Shown here: piece after piece, positions 1 through 12,800 of the stretch
How positions within the stretch are numbered: the first letter of the stretch is position 1
How the letters are laid out: the number at the start of each line of letters is the position of its first letter
Source: Polytrichum commune
Taxonomy: Eukaryota > Streptophyta > Polytrichopsida > Polytrichales > Polytrichaceae
NCBI GenBank assembly: GCA_950295325.1
Contig: OX485806.1
Coordinates: forward strand, 16,742,001 to 16,806,000
Direction of reading: 5' to 3'
Length of the DNA: 64,000 bases
Notes under the pieces: model-generated
The model's input: only the letters and a program-made list of their open reading frames with translations
The model's database searches: none
What the model was told of the DNA's origin: nothing
Translations under genes and position numbers: made by a program

Positions 1-57
1 CGGTGTAATGCACGGCCATAGGGAAGGGAGGATCCAGGAATGCGAGATGCGTACCAT
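1..57 (-). CDS. Possible 5' end of a gene running off the left edge
   Basis: On the minus strand an ATG at 57-55 opens a frame to the window edge (19 codons, beginning MVRISHSWILP). It is preceded on the minus strand by about 270 bases that are more GC-rich than the rest of the region and carry a long CT run (GA run on the plus strand at 193-222) and a CTTCTTCC tract, as is common in plant 5' leaders. The product cannot be named from so few residues. The plus-strand frame across the same DNA (40-432) is open but is mostly simple repeat, so I treat it as a shadow. This is a weak call. Confidence 0.25.
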   Translation of the reverse strand, partial: MVRISHSWILPSLWPCITP

Positions 58-192
58 GGCTCGGCGATGGGGAGGGCGCCGAGGAGACGAGGTTGGGAGC
101 TCCTGCTCGCCTTGCCTGCCTGCCTACTTGCCTGTCTGTGCTGCCCCGCCCGCTGCAACGTCGAAGGTTTGACAGGAGTTCCTCGGAAGAAG

Positions 193-222
193 GTTGAGAG
201 AGAGAGAGAGAGAGAGAGAGAA
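193..222. repeat. GA/CT microsatellite
   Basis: An uninterrupted run of GAGAGA dinucleotides. On the minus strand it is a CT run in the likely leader of the gene leaving the left edge. Confidence 0.9.
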
Positions 223-433
223 CTCTCTGTCTTCCGTAGGGCAAGAGCGGGGCCAGGGGGCCTTGCGGGACTCGGCAATGGCGCACGACGAACGCCCCTC
301 ATATTATTTCTCATCCATCTCTCTCTGTTCATCCACCCCCCTCCTCCCTGCATAATTATTAAGGCCCTTACCTCAACCAGGCTCAGGGCATCTCCATTGA
401 CCCCTTCAAAGCAAATGAACGCACAGGGATGAC

Positions 434-2082
434 CGGTAACGTGTTACCCAGTTAGAGTGGAACTCCTCAAGGCTTAAGCTATGTGGGTCATGTTATTTGG
501 CTCATTTTTTCATGTTCTAGGGATTAGATTTACTCGACACACCTTGTGCCGCATTAGCAAATCAACGATGAAGCATTAGCATGAAGCATCGGGTTGAAAA
601 ATCAGACTTCCTTTGATTTAGTTATGATTTTTGGAAGTATATGTTTCTTAATTCGTTAACTGAATATATAGTCCGCCTCTCCCCCCCCCCTTCAATTGTG
701 TTCATTGTTGAGTTTACAATAGTTCATAAAATTTGAAGGTGTAGTCCGATCTTTGTTAAACATGTGTCTTTGTGATGTTTGTTCTTTGGTCCTCACCTAA
801 CACCAAATAAATACATGTGAATGAGTAAGAAAAGTAACCAAATAGCACCCGCATACCTTAAGATAATGTGATTAGTTTTTGGTTGTTTGCCATGATTCTC
901 AACTTGGATCTCAAAGTTAGAATTTTCTTCTTCTTCAATCTACAACGTGATATAACAACTTATTGTCGGAAATTTTTTATCTCCCATGGTGTTGCTATGA
1001 TTTCTCAAAAGTCAAGCCAAGAGGTTGTTGGAGGCAAGAGCAAGAGAGAGTTGGATGGGAGGGGCATCCCTATGTTGCTCCCCACCCCTCTACATCTAGC
1101 CACCCGCCTCTTCCAATTTCGAAGAGCCTCCAAATGGAGTAATTAAGCACACGGAGCCCTCCCCCAACATCACTTCCACACACACACTTACATATCAAAG
1201 CATGATGAAGCACAAAGAGTAGCTTATTGCAAAAACCTAAACCAAGAGAGACACGAAGCTAAATATTTAACATGTTAAGCGACCTAGCATTTGATACAAG
1301 ATCCAACGACCAAAGCATCATCTAGAAATTGAAGCAACAAATTGATCCAACAATCGGAAGCAGTGGGGTAGTGACAGTAGTGGCATATCCAGCAACCAGA
1401 ACAACAATAGTCGAAGGAATTCCTAGCACATAAGTGAAACATGAGAAAAACCCAACAACTGAAGTAGATTTGAGAGAAGATCTACCGAGGGCTTGAGAAC
1501 CCAACAACAATAATGGTGACCGAGAGGAAGTTGGAGTAGCCAAAGCATGGGCGCATCTAAACACCCGAAGTAAAAGTAGTCAGAGATACCACATCCCATA
1601 ATGATGAAGGACCATAATCAGAACATGTGGTCTAGCCTATAACAAATACTGATTTGCTAAGGTTATGAGAAATCCAACAAACTGAAGTCAATAACCAAGA
1701 GGTAGTAGCCCCAAGCCACAACCAAAACAACTATAATTTGGCCCAACTCGAACCGCCCCAACGAATATGTGAAACTTTACTACTAGGAAAGTGGGAACTT
1801 ACAAATGGTCATTATACAAAGGTTCAAAGGGGGGAGTCGGTCTATGATGGGTCCCCTAAATTGCATTTCAATGACTTGTCACTTATCCGCCTTGTTTTGT
1901 AAGTGATAAAAATTTGTGATTAATTAAACACATGGAAATTTCATTTAATAAATTCAATTGAGGTGGTTAAACAAAGGATATTGAAATTGTGACTACTGTC
2001 ATTAAATGCACAAGTTTGTGGCTAATAATTTATGTCCTTGATTAATTGCTCCTGCTTTTCCCCATCGCTTACTTTATCAATG
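434..2082. other. Intergenic, no gene seen
   Basis: AT-rich DNA without a convincing reading frame. About 480-830 resembles 47920-48330 (shared 'gcattagcaaatc', 'cgggttgaaaaatc' and 'tctttg.tcctc.cc.aac' stretches), so it contains a decayed dispersed repeat. The short frames at 868-1146 and on the minus strand at 1322-1564 show no protein-like features. Confidence 0.6.
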
Positions 2083-3361
2083 CACGGGTAGATCACTCTA
2101 AGGCATTTTTGTGCACCACGTACGGCTGGGGATTTTTTGTTTTCGGGCTATTTACCTTCAAGGGTTGAATTAAAGCCTCCCTATAATTACTTAAATTTCA
2201 AAAATGGCCCATTTGTTTACACCCTTCCATTACTTATATTGTCCAAGTCACTGCAATTTTTTATACTCTATATTCCTTTTAAGTAATAAAAGCTAATCTA
2301 CTTCCTAACGCAATTGACGAGTGTTGAGGGAAAGCATGGAAACAAAGAAGGGTGCAAACAATAATACCATTGCAAACATAGTTATGAAGAAAACACATAG
2401 GAGACCATTGCAAACACTATTATGATGAAAACACATAGGAGATGCCAACACAAATACCATAGTAGTCATTGCAATGCAAGTGACCAAAAACACAAAGCAT
2501 AGTAAAGTGGGTTTAGAATTTATAATTTAGGGTGGAGTCCACAATGTTACAGCGTGTACAAAATAACTCCAAGTACACCACAAATAGGGTAAGGGTGGAA
2601 ACATAGGAAAAACGTCCGTGTGTTCACAAACACAACATGTGGTTTACAAAATACTGACCCAAACTCATCAGAAAACGGGAAGAACGGCAACGGTTTAGGA
2701 GTCGTGTAATTTTGGAGTTGCCTGTGCATGTGAGTTTAGGGTTTAGAGGAAGACAAAATACCAGCAGTTTACACAAAAAAAAACAAGCAGAATTCATGAT
2801 CTAAGAGCAAGAGTTACCCATACTCCCATGTTGTGAACCGACCCATCACCTTGGTGGACCCGTAACTCTCGCGGCCACCCAAACTTTAGGTGCAGGCGAA
2901 TGGCATACAAATCTGTGACATCGAGGTGTTCGAAGGAGCTCGTGCGAAGGCGATCGGACATCGGGTTGTTCAAAACCCATGGCTTGCTGAGCAGCTCCAT
3001 GTGGGCGTCGAAGCCCTCCACAATTGGGGAAGACGACCCCAACAACGGCGTGTTCCCTTTTCATCCATTTTTGGATAGACAAAAATCCCAATTATCATCC
3101 TTCCTCGTGAGTCCTAACCCCATTTACATATCATACCAAACATACCTTCTAGGATCCTTATCTTCAGCCCCTATATTAATTTTACAAAAAAATAATGGCC
3201 CACATTTTCTGTCCATCTAACTTACTTATAATGGGATTGTCTACATTTAATGGCCCCTTCATTATTTGGAATTCCTTTATAATTTTTATTTCAAATGATT
3301 TTCATCCTCTCTATATTATGCCGCACGTCGTTTTTAAAATGCACTAAGTGATCTACCCGTG
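2083..3361. mobile_element. Non-autonomous DNA transposon with 8-bp target duplication (hAT-like), longer form
   Basis: The ends are inverted repeats: the left begins CACGGGTAGATCACT and the right ends AGTGATCTACCCGTG, with further matching to a GGCATTTTT/AAAATGC stretch. The element is flanked on both sides by the identical 8 bases TATCAATG (2075-2082 and 3362-3369). An 8-bp duplication points to the hAT superfamily, although the terminal bases are not the classic hAT ends. The outer 200 and 300 bases are closely repeated in the element at 5327-5824. The middle, about 2290-3065, is unique to this copy and its 3' part is GC-rich. No transposase is visible. Confidence 0.85.
2794..3066 (-). other. 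GC-rich cargo segment inside the transposon
   Basis: This stretch is clearly richer in GC than the element around it and is open on the minus strand in two overlapping frames (2794-3045 and 2846-3091). One frame reads as plausible protein (for example HMELLSKPWVLNNP and DVTDLYAIRLHL), but I recognise no family. Its absence from the related element at 5327-5824 suggests captured host DNA, as in Pack-type elements. An internal remnant of the parent transposon is the alternative. Confidence 0.4.
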
Positions 3362-3369
3362 TATCAATG

Positions 3370-4430
3370 TTTGTACATGGTGAAGCGAAATCCCTTAGTG
3401 GATACATACCTAAGATTCTAACTAAGCATTAACCACATATAGAAATGCAATGCACGAGATATCATAGACTTCAACCCATAAGAAAATCGACCAAGCAGTG
3501 TGATGATGTAAATTGAATCATAAATATTTGCATGTAAAAACATTGAACATTGTTTGTGGAAAAATAACACATGCATGTGCCATTGTGTCGGTCCTTGCTA
3601 TCGGCAACCATTATTTTGCACATAGAGGTGTCTTGTACACCATTTTTTGACTTACAATACCTCGGCACACTGCAACTTCACGTTTTGAAAACTCCACTCC
3701 ACATTTACTAATAACTCTAGATGTGTATGATCAAAACAACATACTCACACTTCCTTGGAGTTCCACGGGCCTTGCGGTCCTATATATTTCATCAATCTCC
3801 ATGTCCTTAATACAACATTTAACTTCTTTATATAGTGCATGGCTCGTGCACTGCATTGGTGGATTCATTACCTTGTTTGGGAAGTACAAACTTGCATTCG
3901 AATTCAATTATTTTGTGATGAACACCTTTTGGGCCTTGCAAGTATGGCCAACCCCTTCTCTCTCTTCTTTCATGTATATATCCACGTTGTATATCTCAAC
4001 ACACCTTCCCTGGGCTAAAAATGCATTGATGTAGCAAAAATATCACATGACTACCTCCATCCCCATTGGCAATGGTATTTGGCAAGTACATTACTGTCAT
4101 GGAAGACGCCGCTTGTAGCACATAGCCTTGGCATTGATAAAAACATTATGTGCACAAACACAACCTCGTAGCAGTCTTAAAATACAACATTCTCAATGTA
4201 ACAAATAAAAGCTCCTTCATTCATACTATGTAATTCATTGGCCCTATATGTTATGTCACTAAGCGTTCCTAATGGAGCAATTTTCTTCTTTGTCACGGCC
4301 CCCATCTTTGGTTGGATTTTGATGCAAGTCTCCCCTACATCCACTTCTTTGCATTGCAAGTCTCCACTTCAAAGCCCTAAATGTCACCCAGAGACTATTG
4401 GGCCTACAAAACATTCTATGAGCATAAATA
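3370..4430. other. Intergenic, nothing recognised
   Basis: AT-rich DNA with only short frames. Part of 4030-4430 may be the strongly decayed upstream portion of the LINE that becomes recognisable at about 4470, but I cannot show this from the translation. Confidence 0.4.
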
Positions 4431-4469
4431 ATGGTTATACACCACACCCTGCAATTCTTCACTACCACA

Positions 4470-6180
4470 TATTGTGACAAACCAACCCACATCTTCACAA
4501 ATTGCCCTAACGTCATGTATCCACTCATCACCCAAATTAAACGTCCCATTATACATGAAAGTCACCCATACAAACTTATCATTGAATATGTGGTCCATAT
4601 ATTACAATCATGCACACAAACCACAACACTCATAAAAGTTAGAGCCCAAATTAATGTAGATGGTAATGAATAAGTGGACGCATTAGCCAAATTGGGATGC
4701 AAATTAAACCATAGAAATGCCGCAACACCATACGAGGATATACACTCTACACAATATTATGTTCAAAAAAATTGTTGGTACTTGAGGCCAAAAAACGCTC
4801 GACAATTGCCCCCATTATACATTCAAAAAAACACATCCTCAAATACGACAAAAGACACAATCTAATAGCTATAGCATACCAAACACACCAATTATACAAA
4901 TGGCTTGAAAAAAAATGATATAGATAGAATACTATCAAATGAATTATGGAAAACCCCCACTATCACAAACATACAAAATAACATGCTTAATCAAATTCCA
5001 AACAAGACAATGTAAGGGCCGTGCTCGAAAACAACTCTTCTTTGGTAGAGGAGCTCACCCATCAAAAAATGCCCTCTATACAACGCACCAAATGCAAAAA
5101 ATAGCACACTCATGCACTAATAATAAAAAAGGCACAACACAACTATTTGGGAACTATGAAAACTTATGATCTCCAACAAAATTTCAAGACATTACACATT
5201 TATGAATGCAAGAACTTATAAAGGACTCCCTTACGAAAACACTGTACCAACATGCTACTATCATGCACCTACGGCGCTAAAAAATGCCATTGCAATGGTA
5301 GGTTTAAACCAGACATACTATGCGCCCACGGGTAGATCACTCTAAGGCATTTTTTTGCACCACGTGCGGCTGGGTTTTTTTTTGTTTTGGGGCTATTTAC
5401 CTTCAAGGGTTGAATTAAAGCCTCCCTATAATTACTTAAATTTAAAAAATGGCCCATTTGTTTGCACCCTTCCATTACTTATATTGTCCAAGTCACTGCA
5501 ATCTTTTGTACTCTATATTCCTTTCAAGTAATTTTGGACAGACGGAAATCCCAATTATCATCCATCCCCGTGAGTCCTAAACCCATTTACATATCATACT
5601 AAACATACCTTCTAGGATCCTTATCTTCAACCCCTATATTAATTTTACAAAAAAATAATGGCCCACGTTTTATGTCCATCTAACTTACTTATAATGGGAT
5701 TGTCTACATTTAATGGCCCCTTCATTATTTGGAATTCCTTTATATTTTATATTTCAAATGATTTTAATCCTCTCTATATTATGCCGCACGTCGTTTTTAA
5801 AATGCACTAAGTGATCTACCTGTGTATGCGTCATAGGCCACCTATACCACCACCCTTGACCATAATGCCCTACACCATAACTCACAACATACTTCATAGA
5901 ATTTACATACAATAATGATATATTTGCCGCAAAAACCTTCAATATCAAAACTACAAAATATCAGCCACTCGTCAATAGCATCACAATAAGGGGATGGACC
6001 GTAGTCCCACTCATGGTCTTAGTTGCAAGTGCAAGAACCACAGTTCATTACACAAATTCCATCAATGAAAAGCTTGGAAACTAAACTAAAACTCCCTGTC
6101 ACAAAAATCAAGATTACATTTAAACAAATCACCACAATCACCACAACAAAATTCTTGGCACTCTCACGAACCACTATTTT
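4470..6180 (+). pseudogene. Decayed LINE 3' fragment: RNase H plus C-terminal domain, interrupted by a nested transposon
   Basis: Plus-strand translation, with frameshifts and stops, matches the RNase H portion of the LINE on the minus strand at 54513-55034. The shared pattern is 'HPYKLII' near 4570, then 'KVRAQINVDGNE' near 4640 followed by a stop codon. Downstream are pieces typical of a LINE 3' end: 'NELWKTP' near 4940, an 'NARTYKG..YENTVPT' block near 5205-5250, and a Cys/His block 'KKCHCNGRFKPDILC' at about 5280-5325. The frame resumes after the inserted element at 5827 and reaches an 'FIEFTYNNDIF....KY' block near 5895-5960 and 'GW.VVPLMVLVASAR' at about 5990-6040. Many stops make it a dead copy. 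Confidence 0.7.
5327..5824. mobile_element. Short relative of the 2083-3361 transposon, nested in a LINE remnant
   Basis: It starts CACGGGTAGATCACT and ends AGTGATCTACCTGTG, matching the outer parts of the element at 2083-3361 closely but lacking its middle (about 780 bases). The flanks are TATGCGCC (5319-5326) and TATGCGTC (5825-5832), a near-perfect 8-bp target duplication. The LINE reading frame stops at the left border and resumes at the right border, confirming insertion into it. Confidence 0.85.
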
Positions 6181-9100
6181 AGCTCAGTTAACAAGTGCTT
6201 AGGGATTGGTTGTTGATTGTAATTACATTTCTTGCATGCATTCAAACAGCAAAACCATGTCATTTTCTAGGGGCGTTTATTGGCGATTTTCATCAAAGGT
6301 AGGGTATTTGTAAGGCATGAATTTCATATTTTGTTAAGATCCACATTAGACTTTATTAAGTGTCCATAAGTATTTTTTATGTATAATGTAGGGTACTATA
6401 AATTATCTTTATTCAATTATATGTTTTTCTCTAAAATAACCTAACAAAAATTAGAATGAATAATTTTTTATTTTGTAGGTGAATTAGGTTATGCTAAAAA
6501 TAGCAGGGTTTCGTTGAAAATATCATTGAAATTTTGATTCTTGTGGATCAAACAAGAAAAAAAAAAAAGGTTTTTCGGGTTAGAAACATGTTGAGCTAGT
6601 TATCTCCTCATATTGTCATTTTGCACGACTCCCTCAACAACACGGTTGCACCATCTTCGATTTGCTCAATCGTTTTGTAGTCATCTTCATTTTTCATAAG
6701 GCTCCTTCTACTTTTGTTTTGAGTTGACATAGTGGGGAGTGAGGGTCCATAATGTTGTGAGATTGAAGAGAAGCAATGTTGACCCAATTGATTAGGGTTT
6801 TTAGGGTACTCAATTCAACTTCATTCTTTAATAACAATTGTTGGAGTGTTTGCCCAATGGGTGCATTATCCTAAACATGTATATCTGCACAAGAGTGCAC
6901 AAAAAAGGTATATTAATCTAAAATTTGCCATAATACGTAAATATATGCAACAAATTATAAATCACAGTTTTGTACATGTATGGATGACCTTCAAAACATG
7001 TACAAATTTTATACTTTATCTAAAGATCAATCAACTTGGATAAAGGTTGGCAATATGTACATATGAAACTTGAACCCCTTTATGTTCTAAACTATGATAC
7101 TATATTAAATCTTGGTTATGATTATGGTGTGTGTTTTTTTGAGCACACATGAAACTAAAATTATAAAAAGAGAAGGTAGAGCAAGAAAAATCAACTTCAA
7201 TTAAGGTTTGGTTTGTTGGGAGGTTTATAGGATGCATAAGGTTTGGTAATCATCAAGTGAAGTGTAGGGATCGAATTGACTCAATTGAGTGCCCTTGCAT
7301 TTGCCCACAATTTTGATCTCTTCGTGTTGTTGTGATGTGGTTAAATGTACAAATGTGTGTGTTGGTTTGATACTTCCCGATGTTGTGTTTCCTTACATGA
7401 CAAACATCAACAAACAAAGAATTCCACTTCAACAACACGAGGAAAATAATTGAACTCACATTTTTTTATAAGTAAAATAGGGTGCAATTAACTACACAAC
7501 TCGGGAATTTATAATTACCTATAGGGTAGAGATAAATGATGACAAGTAGGAGTTTCTATTGTTACAAGGGTCAAAAAAATTTAGAGACTAAGATAAATAA
7601 CCCCAAATAAATACTTGGTTATCACATGTGTATGTCAATTTTCTACAGAGGTGCTTAGCCAAGGTCATTTTACAACCACATCCACTCAAATGAGCCCCAC
7701 AAGGATTGAGCTTGGACTAGGTATATGGAATTCACACTCACTCCCAAACAACGTGGGGCTAATGGCTTGGTGTCCACTCATTACCCAAAAAACACCATTA
7801 TATCCCACCTTCTAAAGATATTATGTTCTTAAACAACATACAACATACAGAGTTACTGGCTACTTATTATTGTCAAATGTTTACCAGCTGCTAATGTCCA
7901 CTTCCTGCAAAGGATGAAGTAGTTTTACATCTAATGCGATCGTCCTTTAGGATGTGGCCACAAATGTCTTGTGAACATACACTCTATTCATCCCCGCCTC
8001 CTCCATAAACGAGAGTTATTTTTTCTTTTTCTTTTTCTTTTTCTTTTTCTTCTCAAAGTCAAGAGTGCAAGAATCTCAAAACGAATAGGCAGGGCCCCCA
8101 TTATGACAATTGAACTATATAATGGTGAACAAATTTTGACCATGCAGTTCAATATCTTTGAAAACTCGTGTTTTGTGTGTGTCCATTTTTAGATCCACAC
8201 CTGACCACACACCACTCAATAATAAGTGTGTGGTTAGCAACTATCCGACGGCTATGATCAAGGGTGAAGCGTCCCTCATTCACACCAACCTATGGTTGAC
8301 GTTGCCTCTCTCTCTTTCAATATGTGCTTACAATAAGCAACCAAATTAGGCATGTTCACCATAGAGCAACTCCTACGATCGTTGGGAAATTAGTCTTGTA
8401 ATGATATGTTTTCTAGGTTTTTGGGGATCAAGATTGAATGCTCACCCCACCCACAAAGCAAATATGATTTCCATACCGGTATCCACTTCGCCACCGATTA
8501 TTGGGAGAGAGCCAACCCATAAATAACCTAAGACACCCCCAAGAATAGAGGTGAGAAAGGATTTAGAGGATCCTGTCTTTCTCAATAGTAGGTGGGCAAT
8601 GAAAATCTATGATATATATGGTCTTTATGTGTGAGATGAGTGTTATTGAGAGAAACCGTTGAAAGCCAAGTTATTGAGAGAATCATTTCCAATGATCCAT
8701 AGGAGTTGCTCTCAAGCCCCAGAGATTGTGAGGATGTGATTTTCAATAAGTTTGATAGCATTCGGGGTTTAGTTGCACTTATTCTTGACATTTTGGTGGG
8801 TTTGGATACTAAGAGTGATTTGATTTATGTGTTGATTGTCTCATTGGATTAGCCTTTCAACATGAATATAGAAACCATGGGACAAAAAAATATGTAAGTT
8901 AGAGGCACCTATTTGTGCTATCCTTCTTGGTCATGACTCACCTTTTGCATGGGATAAAATGTTGCTTAAATAACTTATTATGAACTTGTTGAACACTTCA
9001 TGATTGTGAAAATGTGGGACAGCGAGTGACATACCACAGTTAGCCTCATATATCGTTCAGTAAAGTGTCAAATTGATAAAATATGGTGTTAGTGTGCATA

Positions 9101-9893
9101 ATGATGTGAGAATAGTCTGGAAGAATAAAGGTCCTAGTGTGAATAATGTTTTACATAAGGTGTTTTTCTGTTTCTCCATGTTGGTTGGGCAGTCAGTTGT
9201 ATTCTTCTTTGCTTGTGCCGACCAAACATTTGTCATAATTCATCTGAAGTGGGAGCCACAAGACTGATTCAAAGTCTTTGAATATATTTTGAATGTAATT
9301 GACCCTCCTTTTGTTTATGTTAGATGAACTTATGAGAGGTATTGTATACAATAATTCCGTCCAAGGCCCTCCACAACTTCACACAGCAAATATGTAGTCA
9401 TCTCCACAGTCAGAGATTTCCAATAGCTGTGTGTAACTCACCCATTCTGTAGATGAAAATCTGATCCCTGCACCATGTCAATAACTGCTATGCCATGAAT
9501 CTCACACCTCTTGCACTTCACAACAGCTATACAACACCTTCAAATTAGATCCAAAATTTATATAGGTGAGAAGATCATATTAATTGAGGTCCGTGTGCAC
9601 TTCCAATTTGACCGTTGGATCAGTGAGTTGAATAAACCCAGCATGCTGTAACACTGAGGCACTAACAATGAACACATTTAGCATTCAAATGTCTGTAAGC
9701 AAGGTTGTGGTCAAAATCATTTCATATTTCTTGTCGCTGACAATTTGCCAGCCCAGAATATCAATCCTAACATTGCTTCAGATCAAAAGAGGATGAAAAG
9801 CTATGCATTCTGGAATAGGCTCAAATCAAGTTGCCCTTCCTAGATCTCTTCAAGTGCTTCATCTCATGCTCTTGTGTATCCTAGTGTCCTCAG
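6181..9893. other. Intergenic; 3' flank of the rhodanese gene at the right end
   Basis: No gene was recognised. There is a TTTTTC simple repeat at about 8018-8052. About 8180-8365 resembles 16160-16245 (shared 'agatccacacc.aaccaca' and 'aa.caaatt.ggcatg' stretches), marking a dispersed repeat. The part nearest 9893 must contain the 3' untranslated region of the minus-strand rhodanese gene; I cannot place its end. Confidence 0.5.
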
Positions 9894-12800
9894 CTACAAC
9901 AGCCCTAATTGCTGAAGCTCTAATTCAGCAGCTTCCTCATTCACCTTCTCTGCCTGGAACTTGATGGGCTCCGGTGGAATATCTCCCTGCAAAGAACACA
10001 CATCACATTACCATGCAAATATTATGACTTGAATAATAGCAGAATATCGTTTAAATATTATAATGATAATTTCAGAAGCTGAATTGAAGTATTATTAAAT
10101 GAAAATGAGACTTTTAAACATTGACATAATGACCTCACTCTAATTTTTAAATGAGAAATTTAGTATACATCTCACTAAATATATACACTCAAATATACCA
10201 TGCTCTAGAAATTAGTGAGAGCACACAAAGGTGTACAATAAATGGTAGTCCATAATTAGCGTGTGTCCCACTACACCTAAAACATGGGGTACCTATATCT
10301 TCAATAGTTGCCTGAAGTTTCTAAAGTTTGACCACTTCTGCCTTGTAGACAAATAGTATGCAGAATTTTGAATGAAATGTTGTAAGTTGCTACCCTATTG
10401 TGGTGATTCATTATTAGTGAATATTCAATATTAGTAAATGTAGTTTACCAATTCATAGCTATCATACGGTAACACCATTGGGTCCAACCGCCATCCAAAA
10501 GCCCCCTGCCTATACACAAAGCATCTGCACACAGAGAAATGTAGATGAGATTCACCTTCCAGTGTTTCTAATCTGATTGGCACCTGTTAGCCTACCAAAC
10601 TGCTTGCATTGCCAAAAGCTAAGATCAACTTAGTCCTCATGACTTTCAACTAGGTGCACGAGGAAATGAAATTCACCAAAAGTATGCTGAATTCTAATCT
10701 AGAAAGACGATTTGAAGAATATTAAGATGCATGCCTTTTCAATCCGGCATCTTGAGCTAACTGGGCAGCCCAGGAAGCACGCCTATTTGTTCGACCTGCA
10801 CCAATGTACATTGCAGTCAGAGAATAACACTTTCATAGGCAAATGTCCACTTTTCCAAAAGGCAAGACAGAAATAAAACTCTGGAACTGATAAGAGAGGT
10901 CTAACAAGAATGTAATTTCTCATTTATCAGAAGAATCAACAGCAAATATCAAGAAGGTCAACTACAAATGACATTAGTGATCATGTGCTAACACTCTTCC
11001 ACTTGGCATCCAAAGTGAAAGACATAGTGTAACAATTGGGTAAATTTCAACAAAATTGCTACACGTGCACAAAAGGTTGAGTTAATAGCCTCAAACAAAG
11101 GACCACTGTGCACAAATCAGTGGGACATAGCCACAAGCTTAGGTAGAACATATAATGGTAAGAGGATGTATGACTGACATTGGAGGATGACAAGGTCGTC
11201 ACTGCCTATTTTAGGTACATGATAATGTTTCTCCCATGCTGTAGAATCCATGGCCAGCGCCTTTGGCCACTCTTCAACTGCAGGGTCAACCCAACTATCA
11301 TACAAACACCCACATTTGATTTTGATAGCAAAAAAAAACTGAAACGAAGTACAACTTTATACTACAAATAGCAATGAGTAGGCAAGCACCTACAAGAAAA
11401 GCCCTCTTATACCTTGAATGTGCAAAGAGCCCTTGATGTTTCCATAGAGGACTCGCTCATCATGTCTGCGAACATCAATCAAGTGGGGGACACTTGCTCC
11501 AAGATTCTTGTCCTCCGTGATACCTTCCTTCCTTTGAAGCAAAAGAGCAACTGCATCCCTATAACATACACAATCTAGAGTTAGAAACAGCATACACGAT
11601 TGCAAGAGTTCACTGTCACACACACACCCACATTTCAGGTGGAAGGTCACATTATGTGATTTTTGAAGTGGACTTCAGCAACTGCAAATTCACAAGCATA
11701 CCTGCTCAGAAATTGCAAGTTGTCGGTAGTGGCAGAAGAAGAAGATGCTGATCTCAAGGCCTGAATACCCCCCTTCAAAACACAACACCTGCAGCCCTCA
11801 GCCAATGCAATACACAACTGGTACTGAGAACAGATGCCATTTACTCCACCATCCTTGAAGTAAAATGACTGAAGTACAACAATTTAGAGGGAACAACAAT
11901 TGCTAGTGACTCTCGAAAATGAATGAAGTCATATGATATGGCTGGTCCAGAAAGTTATAATTGAGCATTCATTTTCCCCCCCTATGGATAAGAATCGTCT
12001 AGCGTCCTACCTTCCCTGGTAAAAGATTAAGGCCAATAGTCTAATACACATGTGCACATGGGCATGACACTTCAATGATATTCCATGGTATAAATCGAAA
12101 TGACTACCATTAATTCAGTGGGGGCCACATATCTGCAATTTGTGAATGAACATAATCAGGATGAAATCTGCAACAAATCTGTACTGAGGTCCCTACTACA
12201 GGCTATCTCCACCCTGATTTTGATTTGGGAAGTGAGAATGCTGAAAACTCACTCCCACATGGTGATTGGTTGTGTTAACAAACTCGTTCACAAATCTAAC
12301 CTTCAAACCATTGCCGCACATTATGTGATAAGATCTCTTTGGTAATAGACCTATGAGCAATAGAGCCCATTTTCCTAGTTACCATCACAGAAACTCTTTA
12401 GAGAACTACTTGCATGATGGTAGCAGGTATGCTGATTGCTGCCAGAATTATCAATCTGAAGCAACTACTTACAAATTCCTCTGGAAATTCTAATGAGCAA
12501 GTTGAATAAGTAGAAGTTACCCGTTATAACCAAGATCAGCAGCAGCAGCAGCTGCACGCTGTGCACGCTTACCACGTGTTGACAAAAACACCAAAAGATT
12601 TTCCCGCCCTGGCTTCATTACATTGGGAAACCTGTTTTTCCACTCAGTCTCGGCAAGTTGTAGACAACCTCTTACCTCCGTTTCTGCAATGACACACTCA
12701 AATGATTAGAGACTTTTTTAAAGTAAGAAATGACCAGAAGGAGGAATACCACCTTAACAAATATTACAGCAACCATCAATTCCTCATCCACACACACACA

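Noticed and set aside
40-432. 130-codon plus frame with a signal-peptide-like start
   Set aside because: It runs through a GA microsatellite and shows no domain; the opposite strand looks more like a gene leader.
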